A stretch of DNA of 27,217 nucleotides from Spirochaetaceae bacterium (GTDB taxonomy: Bacteria; Spirochaetota; Spirochaetia; Treponematales; Breznakiellaceae). Below the pieces are notes generated by a model, which saw only the letters and a program-made list of their open reading frames with translations, ran no database searches and was not told the DNA's origin. Below, piece after piece: positions 14,475 to 22,387 of this stretch; positions within the stretch are counted from its first letter, which is position 1; every line of letters starts with the position of its first letter. The stretch is taken from the NCBI GenBank assembly GCA_031267955.1, contig JAIRYB010000162.1, positions 1-27,217 of the forward strand. The letters are read 5' to 3'. Position numbers and translations under genes: made by a program.

Positions 14475-16285
14475 TACAGGCCCTCCCTTGTACGGTAGCT
14501 CCGGTCCAGCTCTTCCAGGGCCTGGTGCATGGCCCGCTCGAATTCAACAAGCGCGCCGTCGTCGTTGTTCTTTACATCGCTTTTCAGCCGTGAAAGCCGT
14601 TCCCTGAAAGGCGCTTCCCCGTCCCCCGAGCCGAGGCCGCTTATCTTGAGCAGGGGCGCGCCCAGCTTGATACAGGCCAGGGATCGTTCGTGGAATTCCA
14701 TGATAAGCTCCAGAATGCGCACCTGTTTCGCGGGAACGCAGTACATGTCTATTTCGTCAAAAGAATTCTGCTGCAAAAAGCCGTTCTTGATGATGTCCGC
14801 GGTGAGCAGCACAAGCCGCTGGTCGTCGGGAAGCGCGTCCGGCCCGATAAGGCGCACGATTTCCGACAGGCGCTGTTCTTTTTTAAGGAGATCGAGGGCG
14901 CGCTGCCGGGCTTCGGCCCACTGGGAATTTACCTTTTCCCACCAGGCCTTTAGTTCTTCGGCGTACTCCGAATAGCTGTCGATCCAGCTTATGGCCGGAT
15001 AGTGCCGGGCGTTGGCAAGGTCCCGGTCCAGGGCCCAAAAACAGCGGATAAAACGTTTGGTGTGCTGGGTAACCGGCTCCGAAAAGTCCCCGCCCGGAGG
15101 CGACACCGCCCCGATAATCGACACGGAACCCTGGCCGCCGGAAAGGGTCTTTACGCGGCCCGCCCGCTCGTAGAATTCCGCAAGCCGCGTCGGCAGGTAA
15201 GCGGGGAAGCCCTCCTCGGCGGGCATTTCTTCCATGCGGCCGGAAAGCTCCCGCAGGGCTTCGGCCCAGCGGCTTGTGGAATCGGCCATGATTGCCACAT
15301 GGAAGCCCATGTCCCGGTAAAATTCCGCCAGGGTCACGCCGGTATAGATCGACACTTCGCGCGCGGCAACCGGCATATTGCTTGTATTGGCGATAAGGAT
15401 GGTACGTTCCATAAGGGAACGGCCTGTACGGGGATCGGTGAGGCGCGGGAAATCGGTGAGCACGTCGGTCATCTCGTTGCCGCGCTCCCCGCAGCCTATG
15501 TAGATGATGACGTCGGCATCGCACCACTTGGCCACGGCGTGCTGGGTCATGGTTTTGCCGGTGCCGAAACCGCCGGGAATGGCCGCGGTCCCGCCTTTGG
15601 AAAGCGGGAAAAATACGTCGATTACCCGCTGCCCGGTTACCAGCGGCTCGTCCGGGGAAAGCCGTTCCGCGACGGGCCTGGGGATGCGCACCGGCCACCA
15701 TTGGGCGACCGGTATTTCGTCTCCCGCGTCGGTCCTCGCCGCGATGCTGTTGATGGTCACTTCCCCCGCGGGCAGCAGTTCCGTAATGTTCTCCCCCCTC
15801 ATCCCCGGGGGCGCCATGATTTTGCAGCTGATGCTTTCGGTCTCTTTTACCGTCCCCAGGACCATGCCGGGCGCGAATTTTACCTTCCCCTCTTTCGACA
15901 GTTTTTCCGCCAGTTCCGGGTCCGGCTCAAAGGGCCAGTTTTTTTCCGCCGCGAGCGGCTCGCCCCGGGAACCGGCTTCCATAAAGGCGCCCGACTTTTC
16001 GAACAGGGCGCGGAGGGGCCGCTGGATACCGTCGTAAATCGTGCCGATAAGCCCCGGCCCCAGGAGCGCCGAAAGGGGCCGGCCGGTAGACACGGCCCCG
16101 GCCCCGATTTGGAGGCCCGTATCGTCCTCGTAAACCTGGATCACAGCCTCGTCCTTTTCCAGGCGGATAATCTCCCCTATGATCCGCTTTTCCCCGACCT
16201 CGACTACGTCGAAGAGTCCGGCCTCTCCCAGCCCGGTGGCCCTGATGACGGGGCCTGAAATACGCCTGACCCGGCCGCTAGGCAT
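14474..16285 (-). CDS. atpA: V-type ATPase subunit A (catalytic)
   Basis: The catalytic ATP-hydrolysing subunit. The P-loop GGFGTGKT lies at about residues 238-245, preceded by the long non-homologous region special to V/A-type A subunits (about 100-200, with APPGMRGENITELLPAGE). Other conserved parts are YIGCGERGNEMTDVL, ANTSNMPVAAREVSIYTG, MADSTSRWAEALRELSGRM and SPPGGDFSEPVTQHT. I prefer the ATG at 16285 over the one at 16303. It is preceded by GGAGAGGAGG at good distance, starts directly at the conserved beta-barrel (RVRRISGPVIRA) and overlaps the subunit E stop by only 8 nt. The product is then 603 residues, normal for the family. Confidence 0.94.
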   Translation of the reverse strand: MPSGRVRRISGPVIRATGLGEAGLFDVVEVGEKRIIGEIIRLEKDEAVIQVYEDDTGLQIGAGAVSTGRPLSALLGPGLIGTIYDGIQRPLRALFEKSGAFMEAGSRGEPLAAEKNWPFEPDPELAEKLSKEGKVKFAPGMVLGTVKETESISCKIMAPPGMRGENITELLPAGEVTINSIAARTDAGDEIPVAQWWPVRIPRPVAERLSPDEPLVTGQRVIDVFFPLSKGGTAAIPGGFGTGKTMTQHAVAKWCDADVIIYIGCGERGNEMTDVLTDFPRLTDPRTGRSLMERTILIANTSNMPVAAREVSIYTGVTLAEFYRDMGFHVAIMADSTSRWAEALRELSGRMEEMPAEEGFPAYLPTRLAEFYERAGRVKTLSGGQGSVSIIGAVSPPGGDFSEPVTQHTKRFIRCFWALDRDLANARHYPAISWIDSYSEYAEELKAWWEKVNSQWAEARQRALDLLKKEQRLSEIVRLIGPDALPDDQRLVLLTADIIKNGFLQQNSFDEIDMYCVPAKQVRILELIMEFHERSLACIKLGAPLLKISGLGSGDGEAPFRERLSRLKSDVKNNDDGALVEFERAMHQALEELDRSYRTREGL

Positions 16286-16946
16286 CGAGGGCCTCCTCTC
16301 CAAGCAGGGCTGCCGCGAGTTCGCCCCGTTTTTCGGAAAGCAAGGTTTCTACCGCCGCGTCCGCGGAAACGGTGATTCTTACTGTCCCGAAATCGGCGAC
16401 AATACCGGGGAAGCTGCCGGCGCGGATATACGCGGCGTTCCCCTCTTCAAGGGCAAAGTTTTTTTCAGGAAAGACTTTTTTTACAAGGCTTTCCGCCTCG
16501 CCCGGTGAAAGAAAACGGTAATTCGCCTTGAACCCGGCCTTATCGCCGGCCTCGCCGACGGTAACGCCACCGGCCTCGCCGACGGCAGGGCCTTCCGCTT
16601 CCCCGGCCCTTTCGGCAAGATCGCGGGCCAGAATGCCGAGCAGTTTTTCCCGGCCAAGGCCCCTGAGGTAGGAGGCGGCGGCTTCGCGGAGCAGGCGGTC
16701 TATTCTTTCCAGGGCAAGGCGACGCCTGTCCAGCGGGAGGCGGGCCATTATTTCCGTGCGGCCTGTTTCCAGCCGTTCGTCAAAACGCCGTTCAAGTTCG
16801 GCCATGGCTTTGCGCGTCTTCTTTTCCCACTGTTTCTCCGATGCCGCCGCTTCTTCGTCGGCCGCCTTAAGGATACGCTGCGCCTTGCGCCGGGCGTCTT
16901 CGAGTATCTCCCTGTCTAAAACTTCAGTTGATTGTAGTTCTTCCAT
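16278..16946 (-). CDS. atpE: V-type ATPase subunit E (peripheral stalk)
   Basis: A 222-residue stator subunit. The N-terminal two thirds of the sequence up to about residue 70 is a charged coiled coil (REILEDARRKAQRILKAADE, KAMAELERRFDERLETGR). The C-terminal globular domain (about 140-215) contains GSFPGIVADFGTVRITVSAD and the ending ELAAALLGEEALDA. Between them, residues 115-138 are a low-complexity linker with a 24-nt tandem duplication (VGEAG twice), so the protein is longer than the usual 190-200 residues. It lies 24 nt after subunit F and overlaps A by 8 nt. The ribosome site is weak (AGGT). Confidence 0.88.
   Translation of the reverse strand: MEELQSTEVLDREILEDARRKAQRILKAADEEAAASEKQWEKKTRKAMAELERRFDERLETGRTEIMARLPLDRRRLALERIDRLLREAAASYLRGLGREKLLGILARDLAERAGEAEGPAVGEAGGVTVGEAGDKAGFKANYRFLSPGEAESLVKKVFPEKNFALEEGNAAYIRAGSFPGIVADFGTVRITVSADAAVETLLSEKRGELAAALLGEEALDA
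16546..16585 (-). repeat. 24-nt tandem repeat inside atpE
   Basis: The 16-nt word CCGGCCTCGCCGACGG occurs at 16546-16561 and again at 16570-16585, a period of exactly 24 nt (8 codons). It encodes the repeated VGEAG of the subunit E linker, so copy-number changes would keep the reading frame. Confidence 0.8.
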
Positions 16947-16970
16947 AAAAATTAACCTGCGGTTTTTAAC

Positions 16971-17312
16971 TCACACATGTATCCCGACAGCTTCCCTGAT
17001 AGAATCCACCAGGGTTTTGCGGCCTTCAAGGCGTCCCATGGTACCGGGGACCTCTACCACCAGGGGGTAGCGGCCGGAAAGCTGCCACTGGGTAAGATCG
17101 TTTCCCAGCCAGTCCGCGGCTTCTTCGGTCAGGATAAGCACGCGGCAGCGCTCCGTACCGGGAAGGAAAGCGCCGGCCGTCTCGTCCCAGCCCTGGGTAA
17201 TTTTAAGAAACGCGGCCCTGGTATCGTCGGGCCCCCGGGCGGAAACGCCGTTAACCCCCACAAAGCGGAAGGCGGTTAAAAGTTCGGGATCTCCGATAAA
17301 AAAATAATCCAT
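16971..17312 (-). CDS. atpF: V-type ATPase subunit F
   Basis: A 113-residue small subunit of the central rotor that binds subunit D. The start MDYFFIGDPELLTAFRFVGV is the typical FIGD...GFRLAGV-like opening, and RVLILTEEAADWL and LVVEVPG...G follow in the expected order of a small Rossmann-like fold. The C-terminus RKTLVDSIREAVGI is the regulatory helix. It lies between K (24 nt upstream) and E (24 nt downstream). A hairpin occupies the K-F gap just before its ATG. Confidence 0.88.
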   Translation of the reverse strand: MDYFFIGDPELLTAFRFVGVNGVSARGPDDTRAAFLKITQGWDETAGAFLPGTERCRVLILTEEAADWLGNDLTQWQLSGRYPLVVEVPGTMGRLEGRKTLVDSIREAVGIHV

Positions 17313-17338
17313 AAAAACGGCCCCGCTGCGGCGTTTTT
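17313..17338 (-). terminator. Hairpin with A/U arms between the proteolipid and subunit F genes
   Basis: AAAAACG and CGTTTTT (7 bp) frame a GC-rich 12-nt loop region that can partly pair further. On the minus strand it begins within the subunit K stop codon and ends in a U-run directly at the subunit F ATG. It has the form of a weak intrinsic terminator or a 3' stabiliser of the K message. Confidence 0.5.
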
Positions 17339-17660
17339 ACAAAACCAGGATGAGCAGGGCGACCAGGAAACCCCAGAGGCAGATGCCTTCGGCAAGGCCG
17401 GCGTAGGGCAGCGCTTTGCCGGAAAGTTCCGGGTTTTCGCTCATGGCGCCCATCGCGGCGGTCCCTATCTGGCCGACGGCAAGGCCGCCCGCTATGCAGG
17501 AAATGCCCACGGCCAGGGCTGCGGCGAAATATTTCCACACCGCGTTCCCGCCGGCCGAAGCCGCGGACGCCGCCGTTTCGGCTTCCTGGGCGAACAGGAG
17601 GGAGGCGGGAAAGAACAGCGTCAGCGCCGCGAGGCCCAACAGAATTGCTACACGTTTCAT
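17337..17660 (-). CDS. atpK: V-type ATPase subunit K (proteolipid, c-ring)
   Basis: A 107-residue membrane protein forming the ion-carrying rotor ring. Residues 1-24 look like a cleavable signal peptide (LLFA, then Gln). The mature part is a single helical hairpin: helix 1 about 44-72 (LAVGISCIAGGLAVGQIGTA) and helix 2 about 84-107 (PYAGLAEGICLWGFLVALL). The ion-binding acid is Glu91; Gln64 in helix 1 could be its partner. A signal-bearing single hairpin matches the Thermus type of V-ATPase ring subunit, unlike the double-hairpin NtpK of Enterococcus. Glu91 is followed by Gly, so the Thr/Ser seen in many sodium rings is absent; the coupling ion cannot be settled. The start overlaps the subunit I stop by 4 nt. 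Confidence 0.92.
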   Translation of the reverse strand: MKRVAILLGLAALTLFFPASLLFAQEAETAASAASAGGNAVWKYFAAALAVGISCIAGGLAVGQIGTAAMGAMSENPELSGKALPYAGLAEGICLWGFLVALLILVL

Positions 17661-19720
17661 TGCGATTCTCCTCTGCGGAAACGGAAAGGCTTGAATTCAA
17701 CCCCGGTTTCCGTAAAAAACTTGCTAAAAAATTCGTAATATTGGAGACGTACTACCTGAATGGCGACGATCATTCCCTCAAGGACGATTATAAGCGCGTT
17801 GCCCGCTATCATGACGATCAGGGCCAGGACAGGCCCCACCGGAAGTCCCGCAACCATTTCCGTCAGCGTAAAGATGATGAACGAAAGCACCGCGTGCGAC
17901 AGCGCGAAGGCCCCCACCCGCAGGAAGCTCACCGTATTGGACACGTAGGTGGACGCTGTTTCCAGCACTTCCACAAAAGATTCCATGACAAAGACCATTA
18001 ATCCGTCGGGCAGGATAGGCCTTTCCCGGGTGAAAACGCGCCAGATCACCGGGCCAAAGAAAATGCAGAACACGGGGAAGAGAAGCCCCGCGAAATCGAA
18101 CCCGGCGAATTTCCCGCCCAGGATAATGCGCGCCGCGATTGAGACGGCGTACCAGAAAAGCAATAACCCCGCAAGCCCTGTCTTTGAAAAAAACGCCTTT
18201 TCATATTTACGCAGCGTAACAAGATTCGCGATATTCACCAGGAGGCCGATCGAATTTAGTACAATCCCCACTGATATTGTAAAACCGAAAAAGTAAAAGA
18301 GCTTGGCGATGTTTCCCTTTTCAGGCATAAGGTGGAGTATTACATGGGGAGGCTCGCCGGGAATGTTAAGGGCGCGCATGAAGAAACCGCTTACCGCCTG
18401 CGTGGGAACGGCAAGCCAGCCCGCGTTGGCGAACACCTCGCCGGTTAGAAGGCCCATAGCCATGGAGGAGATTCCGACCGCGATAAGCGGGGTGGAATAG
18501 CTGCGGAATTTTTTAAGCAGTTTCGGCCCTTTTTTGCCGGTAAGAAGGCCCAGGAGGAAAAGCACAAAACCCTGGCCCAGATCGCCGAACATGATGCCGA
18601 AAAGGACGGCGAAAGAGACCGCCACAAAGGGCGTGGGATCTATAGTACCGTAAAGCGGCGCGCCGTAGGAGAAGACCACTTTTTCAAAGCCGCGCACAAA
18701 GGCCCCGTGTTCCAGGGAGACCGGCACCTTTTCCCGGCCTTCCCGCACGTCGGGGATTTCCTCGGGCAGGAAAGTCCGTATCGCGGCGCGGCCTTCCGTT
18801 ATCCCCCCCAGGGTTTTCGCGATTTCCCCCACCTCGTCCGCGGGGGCCCAGCCCGAAAGCTGGTAGGCGCTCTGCGTGGAGCGCAGCCTGCCCTTGAGCT
18901 GCTCCACCTGGCTTGCCATAAGGTAAGAGCCGGCAAGCCGCCGCAGGACCGGGCCGTATTCGCCCTTGAGATGTTTCTTCTCCTCCCCTATGCCGGCCAG
19001 AGCCGCGTCAATGTTTGAAAGCCGTTCTTCCAGCCCCGCGAGCAATTCCGTAGGGACTCCCTTGTAGCCTTCGGGGATTGAGATGGGACTGAACGAGTAT
19101 TTTTTAAGTTCGGAATCCAGGGCAAAGCGCCCTTTCCGGGAAGCGGCGGCCAGGATACGCTCCCCCGCGGCGGCGTTCTGCCCGTCTTCGTTCGCGGCAG
19201 GCCCCAGGGGGATAATCACCGCCCGGTCCCCCAGGGTTTCCCGGAGATTTGCCTGGCTCTTCGGGTCAAGGCGGCCGACCCGCAGCGTAAGGTAGGAAAG
19301 CTGGTCCAGATCGGCAAAGGGTGCGTTGAGGTTTTCAAAGGCCCTTGCCTCGGCGCGCGCCTCCTCGACCCGCCGCCTTTCCAGGCGCTGTTCGTTTTCC
19401 CGGACGCTCAGGGCGCCGGTTCCCGCGCCGATATGGCCGGCAAGGGCGTCATCCGCCTCCGTGGGAAGGGCCGTGTCTTCCAGGGGTTCTTCGGGCAGTT
19501 CGACTCCCAGGTAGCCCGCCGAAGTTTTAAGCGATTCAAGGTTATCCTGGATATGCCGGAAAATTTCGGTGTCTTCAGGGGGGGATTCGCCCGCGTCGGC
19601 GGCGCCGGTTTCGTCCGAAAGGTGAAGCACGGCCTTCCGCCCCAGGTATTCGATTACCTTGTCGGCATCCCTGGCGAGTATGGTCATCTCAATCTGCTTC
19701 ATCTTGCGGGGGCGTATCAT
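17657..19720 (-). CDS. atpI: V-type ATPase subunit I (membrane stator, a-subunit homologue)
   Basis: A large two-part protein. The N-terminal cytoplasmic half holds the peripheral stalks. The C-terminal half (from about residue 350) has seven or eight membrane helices and the ion half-channels, for example VSFAVLFGIMFGDLGQGFVL and the late VSFLRVGAFALSHAVLSFII, both family hallmarks. An in-frame TTG at 19759 would add 13 residues. I prefer the ATG at 19720, giving 687 residues, because MIRPRKMKQIEMTILARDAD matches the usual start and AGGGGG precedes it. It follows subunit C closely and overlaps K by 4 nt (ATGA). Confidence 0.92.
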   Translation of the reverse strand: MIRPRKMKQIEMTILARDADKVIEYLGRKAVLHLSDETGAADAGESPPEDTEIFRHIQDNLESLKTSAGYLGVELPEEPLEDTALPTEADDALAGHIGAGTGALSVRENEQRLERRRVEEARAEARAFENLNAPFADLDQLSYLTLRVGRLDPKSQANLRETLGDRAVIIPLGPAANEDGQNAAAGERILAAASRKGRFALDSELKKYSFSPISIPEGYKGVPTELLAGLEERLSNIDAALAGIGEEKKHLKGEYGPVLRRLAGSYLMASQVEQLKGRLRSTQSAYQLSGWAPADEVGEIAKTLGGITEGRAAIRTFLPEEIPDVREGREKVPVSLEHGAFVRGFEKVVFSYGAPLYGTIDPTPFVAVSFAVLFGIMFGDLGQGFVLFLLGLLTGKKGPKLLKKFRSYSTPLIAVGISSMAMGLLTGEVFANAGWLAVPTQAVSGFFMRALNIPGEPPHVILHLMPEKGNIAKLFYFFGFTISVGIVLNSIGLLVNIANLVTLRKYEKAFFSKTGLAGLLLFWYAVSIAARIILGGKFAGFDFAGLLFPVFCIFFGPVIWRVFTRERPILPDGLMVFVMESFVEVLETASTYVSNTVSFLRVGAFALSHAVLSFIIFTLTEMVAGLPVGPVLALIVMIAGNALIIVLEGMIVAIQVVRLQYYEFFSKFFTETGVEFKPFRFRRGESQ

Positions 19721-19748
19721 AGGGCCGCGCCCCCTGTCCTGAGGGCTG

Positions 19749-20810
19749 TCATACTTCAAGCTCCAGGAGGGAGAATACTTCGCGGCTTGGGATGCCCAGG
19801 CTCAGGCCCTCCGCCATGCTGGTGAGGAGGTCTTCTTCGTATTGTTTCAGTTTGATGAAACAGGCGGGCGTGTCGACGGAGGCCGGCCGCCTGCGGAAAT
19901 AGAGCCGGGCCATGCGGTAAAGGCGGGCGGAGGCGGCGTTCTGAAAGTAGCGCGGGTCCGCGGCCCAGGGCTCGCCGGGCGAGCCCCTGTTAAGCAATTC
20001 CGCGCGCCGCCATTTCCCCCACGCTTCCCAGGTATCCAGGGGGAGTTCCAGGGAATCCAGGGCGTCTTTTGCCAGGGATTTCCCCTTTCCCTTTTCAATA
20101 ATCACCAGGTGTTCTTTAACATCTTCCGCCTCTATGCGGTAATAGGTGCGTAGGCGCAGCGCCCATACCACGTTGCGCAGGGAGATTTCCTCTTCCAGGA
20201 TATTCCCAATCCCCTCCCGGTCGTGTTTCGGCAGTTTGAAGAGGCTTTTCCAGAGCGCGGTATAGTAATGGCGGTCAAGCATTGTCTGCATACGGATACT
20301 GTCGGTTTCGCCGTCCGGAACAGCGCTGTTTCCCGGAACAGGCCCCCCCGCGCCGGCCGCCCTGGGCGGATCTTTCAGGAGGAAGCCGAATTCGGTGCCT
20401 TTAAGCATGGCTTTGAGATCCGGGTATGCCTCGAAATGAACCGTGCCGAACCTTTCCAGGGGCGTCCGCGCCGGCGCGGCCCGCTCGCCTCCCGCAAGGG
20501 CGATCAGGGCGCTCTTCAGATCCGCGTATTCATAGGCGCGGAGCAGCCTTATCAGAAGTTCGGGAGGTTTTTTATAGACATTGACAATTGTAAGTATCTG
20601 TTTTACGGAGCGGCCCAGTATCCGCCGTTCCAAATCCACAAGGAGTTCCCGTTCGGGCAGGTCATGAAAATTGCCGGGAAAAACCAGGCGGTCAAGCTCG
20701 GAAAGCCGGCCTACGGAAACCAGCTGGGGGATGCGCTTCCCCACAAAGGATTTCCCGATGATCCCGCAGGCTTTGGCGTAAACATAGGCCCGCTCCCCGG
20801 TTCCCGGCAT
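19749..20810 (-). CDS. atpC: V-type ATPase subunit C (rotor-ring socket, d-type)
   Basis: A 353-residue subunit that couples the central stalk to the K ring. The start YVYAKACGIIGKSFVGKRIPQL (about 10-30) and the repeated helical segments VDLERRILGRSVKQILTI, LLIRLLRAYEYADLKSALIAL and SLRNVVWALRLRTYYRIE fit the vATP-synt_AC39 family. A Gly/Pro/Asp-rich insertion lies at residues 147-171 (AGGPVPGNSAVPDGETDS). I start at the ATG at 20810, which lies 2 nt after the stop of the preceding stalk gene and is preceded by GGAAGG. The longer in-frame reading to 20852 would overlap that gene and adds no conserved sequence. Confidence 0.9.
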   Translation of the reverse strand: MPGTGERAYVYAKACGIIGKSFVGKRIPQLVSVGRLSELDRLVFPGNFHDLPERELLVDLERRILGRSVKQILTIVNVYKKPPELLIRLLRAYEYADLKSALIALAGGERAAPARTPLERFGTVHFEAYPDLKAMLKGTEFGFLLKDPPRAAGAGGPVPGNSAVPDGETDSIRMQTMLDRHYYTALWKSLFKLPKHDREGIGNILEEEISLRNVVWALRLRTYYRIEAEDVKEHLVIIEKGKGKSLAKDALDSLELPLDTWEAWGKWRRAELLNRGSPGEPWAADPRYFQNAASARLYRMARLYFRRRPASVDTPACFIKLKQYEEDLLTSMAEGLSLGIPSREVFSLLELEV

Positions 20811-20812
20811 CT

Positions 20813-21214
20813 CTAGCTGTCCTTCCCCAGGAAACCGTCCAGGAGGCGGCAAAATTCAGCGTAATCCGGCTCGCGCCTGCCAAGGCCCAGGCGGTATTCG
20901 TCAAGCTGCTTGCCGTATTCTTCCCTGATAGCCTTGAGCCCGGCTTCGTAGCGGCTGTCCAGGAGCGCCGCTTCCCTGGTGTACTGTTCTTCGTAGCGGG
21001 CCCTGTTCTGCTTTTCCATTTCGGCTATGCGGCGGTCCGCCTCGGCCTGGGCGTCGTCAACAAGGGACTGGGCTTCGGCCTCTACATCCAGAAGGTGCCG
21101 GAGTACATCCTGATCAGAGCCGTCCCCGTCAAAACCGCCCGCCGGCGGCCACGGTTCCCCATCGATACCGGATAACGTGTCAAGCTCCTTCTTCCCTCTG
21201 GCAATAACGGCCAT
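20813..21214 (-). CDS. V-type ATPase peripheral-stalk subunit (G/H-like)
   Basis: A 133-residue protein. After a poorly conserved acidic/Gly-rich start (residues 1-35), residues 36-115 form a long charged coiled coil (LRHLLDVEAEAQSLVDDAQA, EADRRIAEMEKQNRARYEEQ). This is the pattern of the G/H subunit that pairs with E in the stator stalks, resembling NtpF-type proteins. Sequence conservation in this family is low, so the call leans on the coiled coil and on its place as first ATPase gene before C. The ATG at 21214 has an AGAAGG ribosome site. It follows the PTS EIIA gene by 53 nt. Confidence 0.75.
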   Translation of the reverse strand: MAVIARGKKELDTLSGIDGEPWPPAGGFDGDGSDQDVLRHLLDVEAEAQSLVDDAQAEADRRIAEMEKQNRARYEEQYTREAALLDSRYEAGLKAIREEYGKQLDEYRLGLGRREPDYAEFCRLLDGFLGKDS

Positions 21215-21267
21215 AAATAACCTTCTATGAACAGGGCTTGCCGGGCGGTCTCCAAAGAACAGCGGTT

Positions 21268-21744
21268 CTAAATACTGCCGGCGACTAGCATCTCTTCATA
21301 TTTCTTTATAATTTCATAGGCATCCTGAGCGCCGGGCTGGAGGGCCAGCTCGGTATAAAACTGGGGATCGTCCAGCAGCGTAGCCAGGCGTTTTAACAGC
21401 CGCAGATGGGTTTCGCTGTCCTTTTCCGGGGCCAGTATTAAAAAAAGGAGGTGTACAGGATTTCCGTCCAGGGCATCGTAATCTATCCCCTTTTTGGAAA
21501 TTCCCAACACCCCGCAAACCCGGTCCACCGTGTTGGTTTTGCCATGCGGGATGGCGATCCCCTTCTTGATCCCGGTGGACATCTTGGCCTCACGCTCCTG
21601 AATGGCTTTGAGGAGCGGCTGCCGGTTTTTTATCCCGGACACGCCGCAAAAATGATCCACCAATTCTTCGAAGGCTTCTTCTTTATCCTCCGCTTCCAAA
21701 TTAACTTTTATGAATTCCGGCCGGTATACATCTTTCAGGAACAT
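21268..21744 (-). CDS. PTS EIIA-type (fructose/nitrogen class) phosphocarrier protein
   Basis: A 158-residue cytoplasmic EIIA-2 domain protein. His67 in the signature IAIPHGKTN is the expected phosphorylation site. Other conserved parts are the start FIKVNLEAEDKEEAFEELVD, EREAKMSTGIKKG, and LLFLILAPEKDSETHLRLLKRLA. It is a single-domain protein like PtsN (EIIA-Ntr), not fused to a transporter, so a regulatory role is more likely than sugar uptake. It sits between secG and the ATPase genes, in the same direction and 21 nt after secG, hence probably co-transcribed with the ATPase. GGGAG precedes the ATG at 21744. Confidence 0.88.
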   Translation of the reverse strand: MFLKDVYRPEFIKVNLEAEDKEEAFEELVDHFCGVSGIKNRQPLLKAIQEREAKMSTGIKKGIAIPHGKTNTVDRVCGVLGISKKGIDYDALDGNPVHLLFLILAPEKDSETHLRLLKRLATLLDDPQFYTELALQPGAQDAYEIIKKYEEMLVAGSI

Positions 21745-21765
21745 CCGAATTACTCCCAGCTTCCG

Positions 21766-22191
21766 CTATTCAGCAGCCGTTTCCCCTGCCGGAACCTCTT
21801 CCTGGAGGATCTCCGGAGCCGGCGCGGCGTCATTCAGCCCGTCGAAGATTATCTCCGGGGCCGCCCCGTCCGCCTGGGGGGCTTCATCGTCCTGCCACCA
21901 GTCGCTCCTTCCGCCGGTATCAAGCTGCCGCCCGGCCGCTTCCACACCGCCTGCCCCCGAAGTCCGGTTAATCAGCGCCAGACTCAGGCAGAGTACCAGA
22001 AACAGGGCGCCCAGAATCGTGGTTGTCCGGGTCAGCACATTCCCGGACCGGGACCCAAAGGCGGACCCCGAACCCCCGGCGAAGATACCGCCAAGGCTGT
22101 CCCCTTCCTCGTTCTGAATTAAAACCAGCAGGACCAGTAAAACCGCCACTATAACGAAAAAAACCAGCAAAAGAACATTAAGAATACTCAT
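21766..22191 (-). CDS. secG: Protein translocase subunit SecG
   Basis: A 141-residue inner-membrane part of the SecYEG channel. Two helices (about 4-26 and 56-75) flank the conserved loop LVLIQNEEGDSLGGIFAGGS and GSAFGSRSGNVLTRTTTILG. The family is usually 75-110 residues. Here a 65-residue acidic, Pro/Ala-rich tail follows (QDDEAPQADGAAPEIIFDGL), presumably flexible. The ATG at 22191 has AGGGG about 10 nt upstream; an overlapping ATG 4 nt earlier is out of frame. It is the first gene behind the promoter at 22292-22320 and thus leads the V-ATPase transcription unit. Confidence 0.9.
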   Translation of the reverse strand: MSILNVLLLVFFVIVAVLLVLLVLIQNEEGDSLGGIFAGGSGSAFGSRSGNVLTRTTTILGALFLVLCLSLALINRTSGAGGVEAAGRQLDTGGRSDWWQDDEAPQADGAAPEIIFDGLNDAAPAPEILQEEVPAGETAAE

Positions 22192-22291
22192 TCATTAACC
22201 CCTGTCTTGCCGGTCCCGCTTTCGCGCGTAACCGGGCTGCACGGCCGGCCGGGAAACAAGCCCCGTAAGATCCGCGTCAAATATACAGTTG

Positions 22292-22320
22292 ATTCTAGCG
22301 AAAAGAAAAATTTTGATCAA
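22292..22320 (-). promoter_or_regulatory. Promoter candidate for the secG/V-ATPase operon
   Basis: On the minus strand TTGATC (22320-22315), 17 nt, then TAGAAT (22297-22292). The -10 matches five of six, the -35 four of six, and the A/T-rich spacer is favourable. The predicted start near 22285 gives a leader of about 95 nt. No other promoter of this quality was seen further into the run. Confidence 0.6.
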
Positions 22321-22387
22321 TGAGGGTCCGCGCTAATTCTTAATTTTGCCGTAACTATTCAATCGGAGAGCCAAAATCCCCGCCCTG

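Noticed and set aside
15002..16258. Long plus-strand open frame (418 codons) opposite the V-ATPase A gene
   Set aside because: It lies entirely antisense to a highly conserved gene; its Gly/Arg/His-rich translation matches no family. Long antisense frames are expected in GC-rich DNA.
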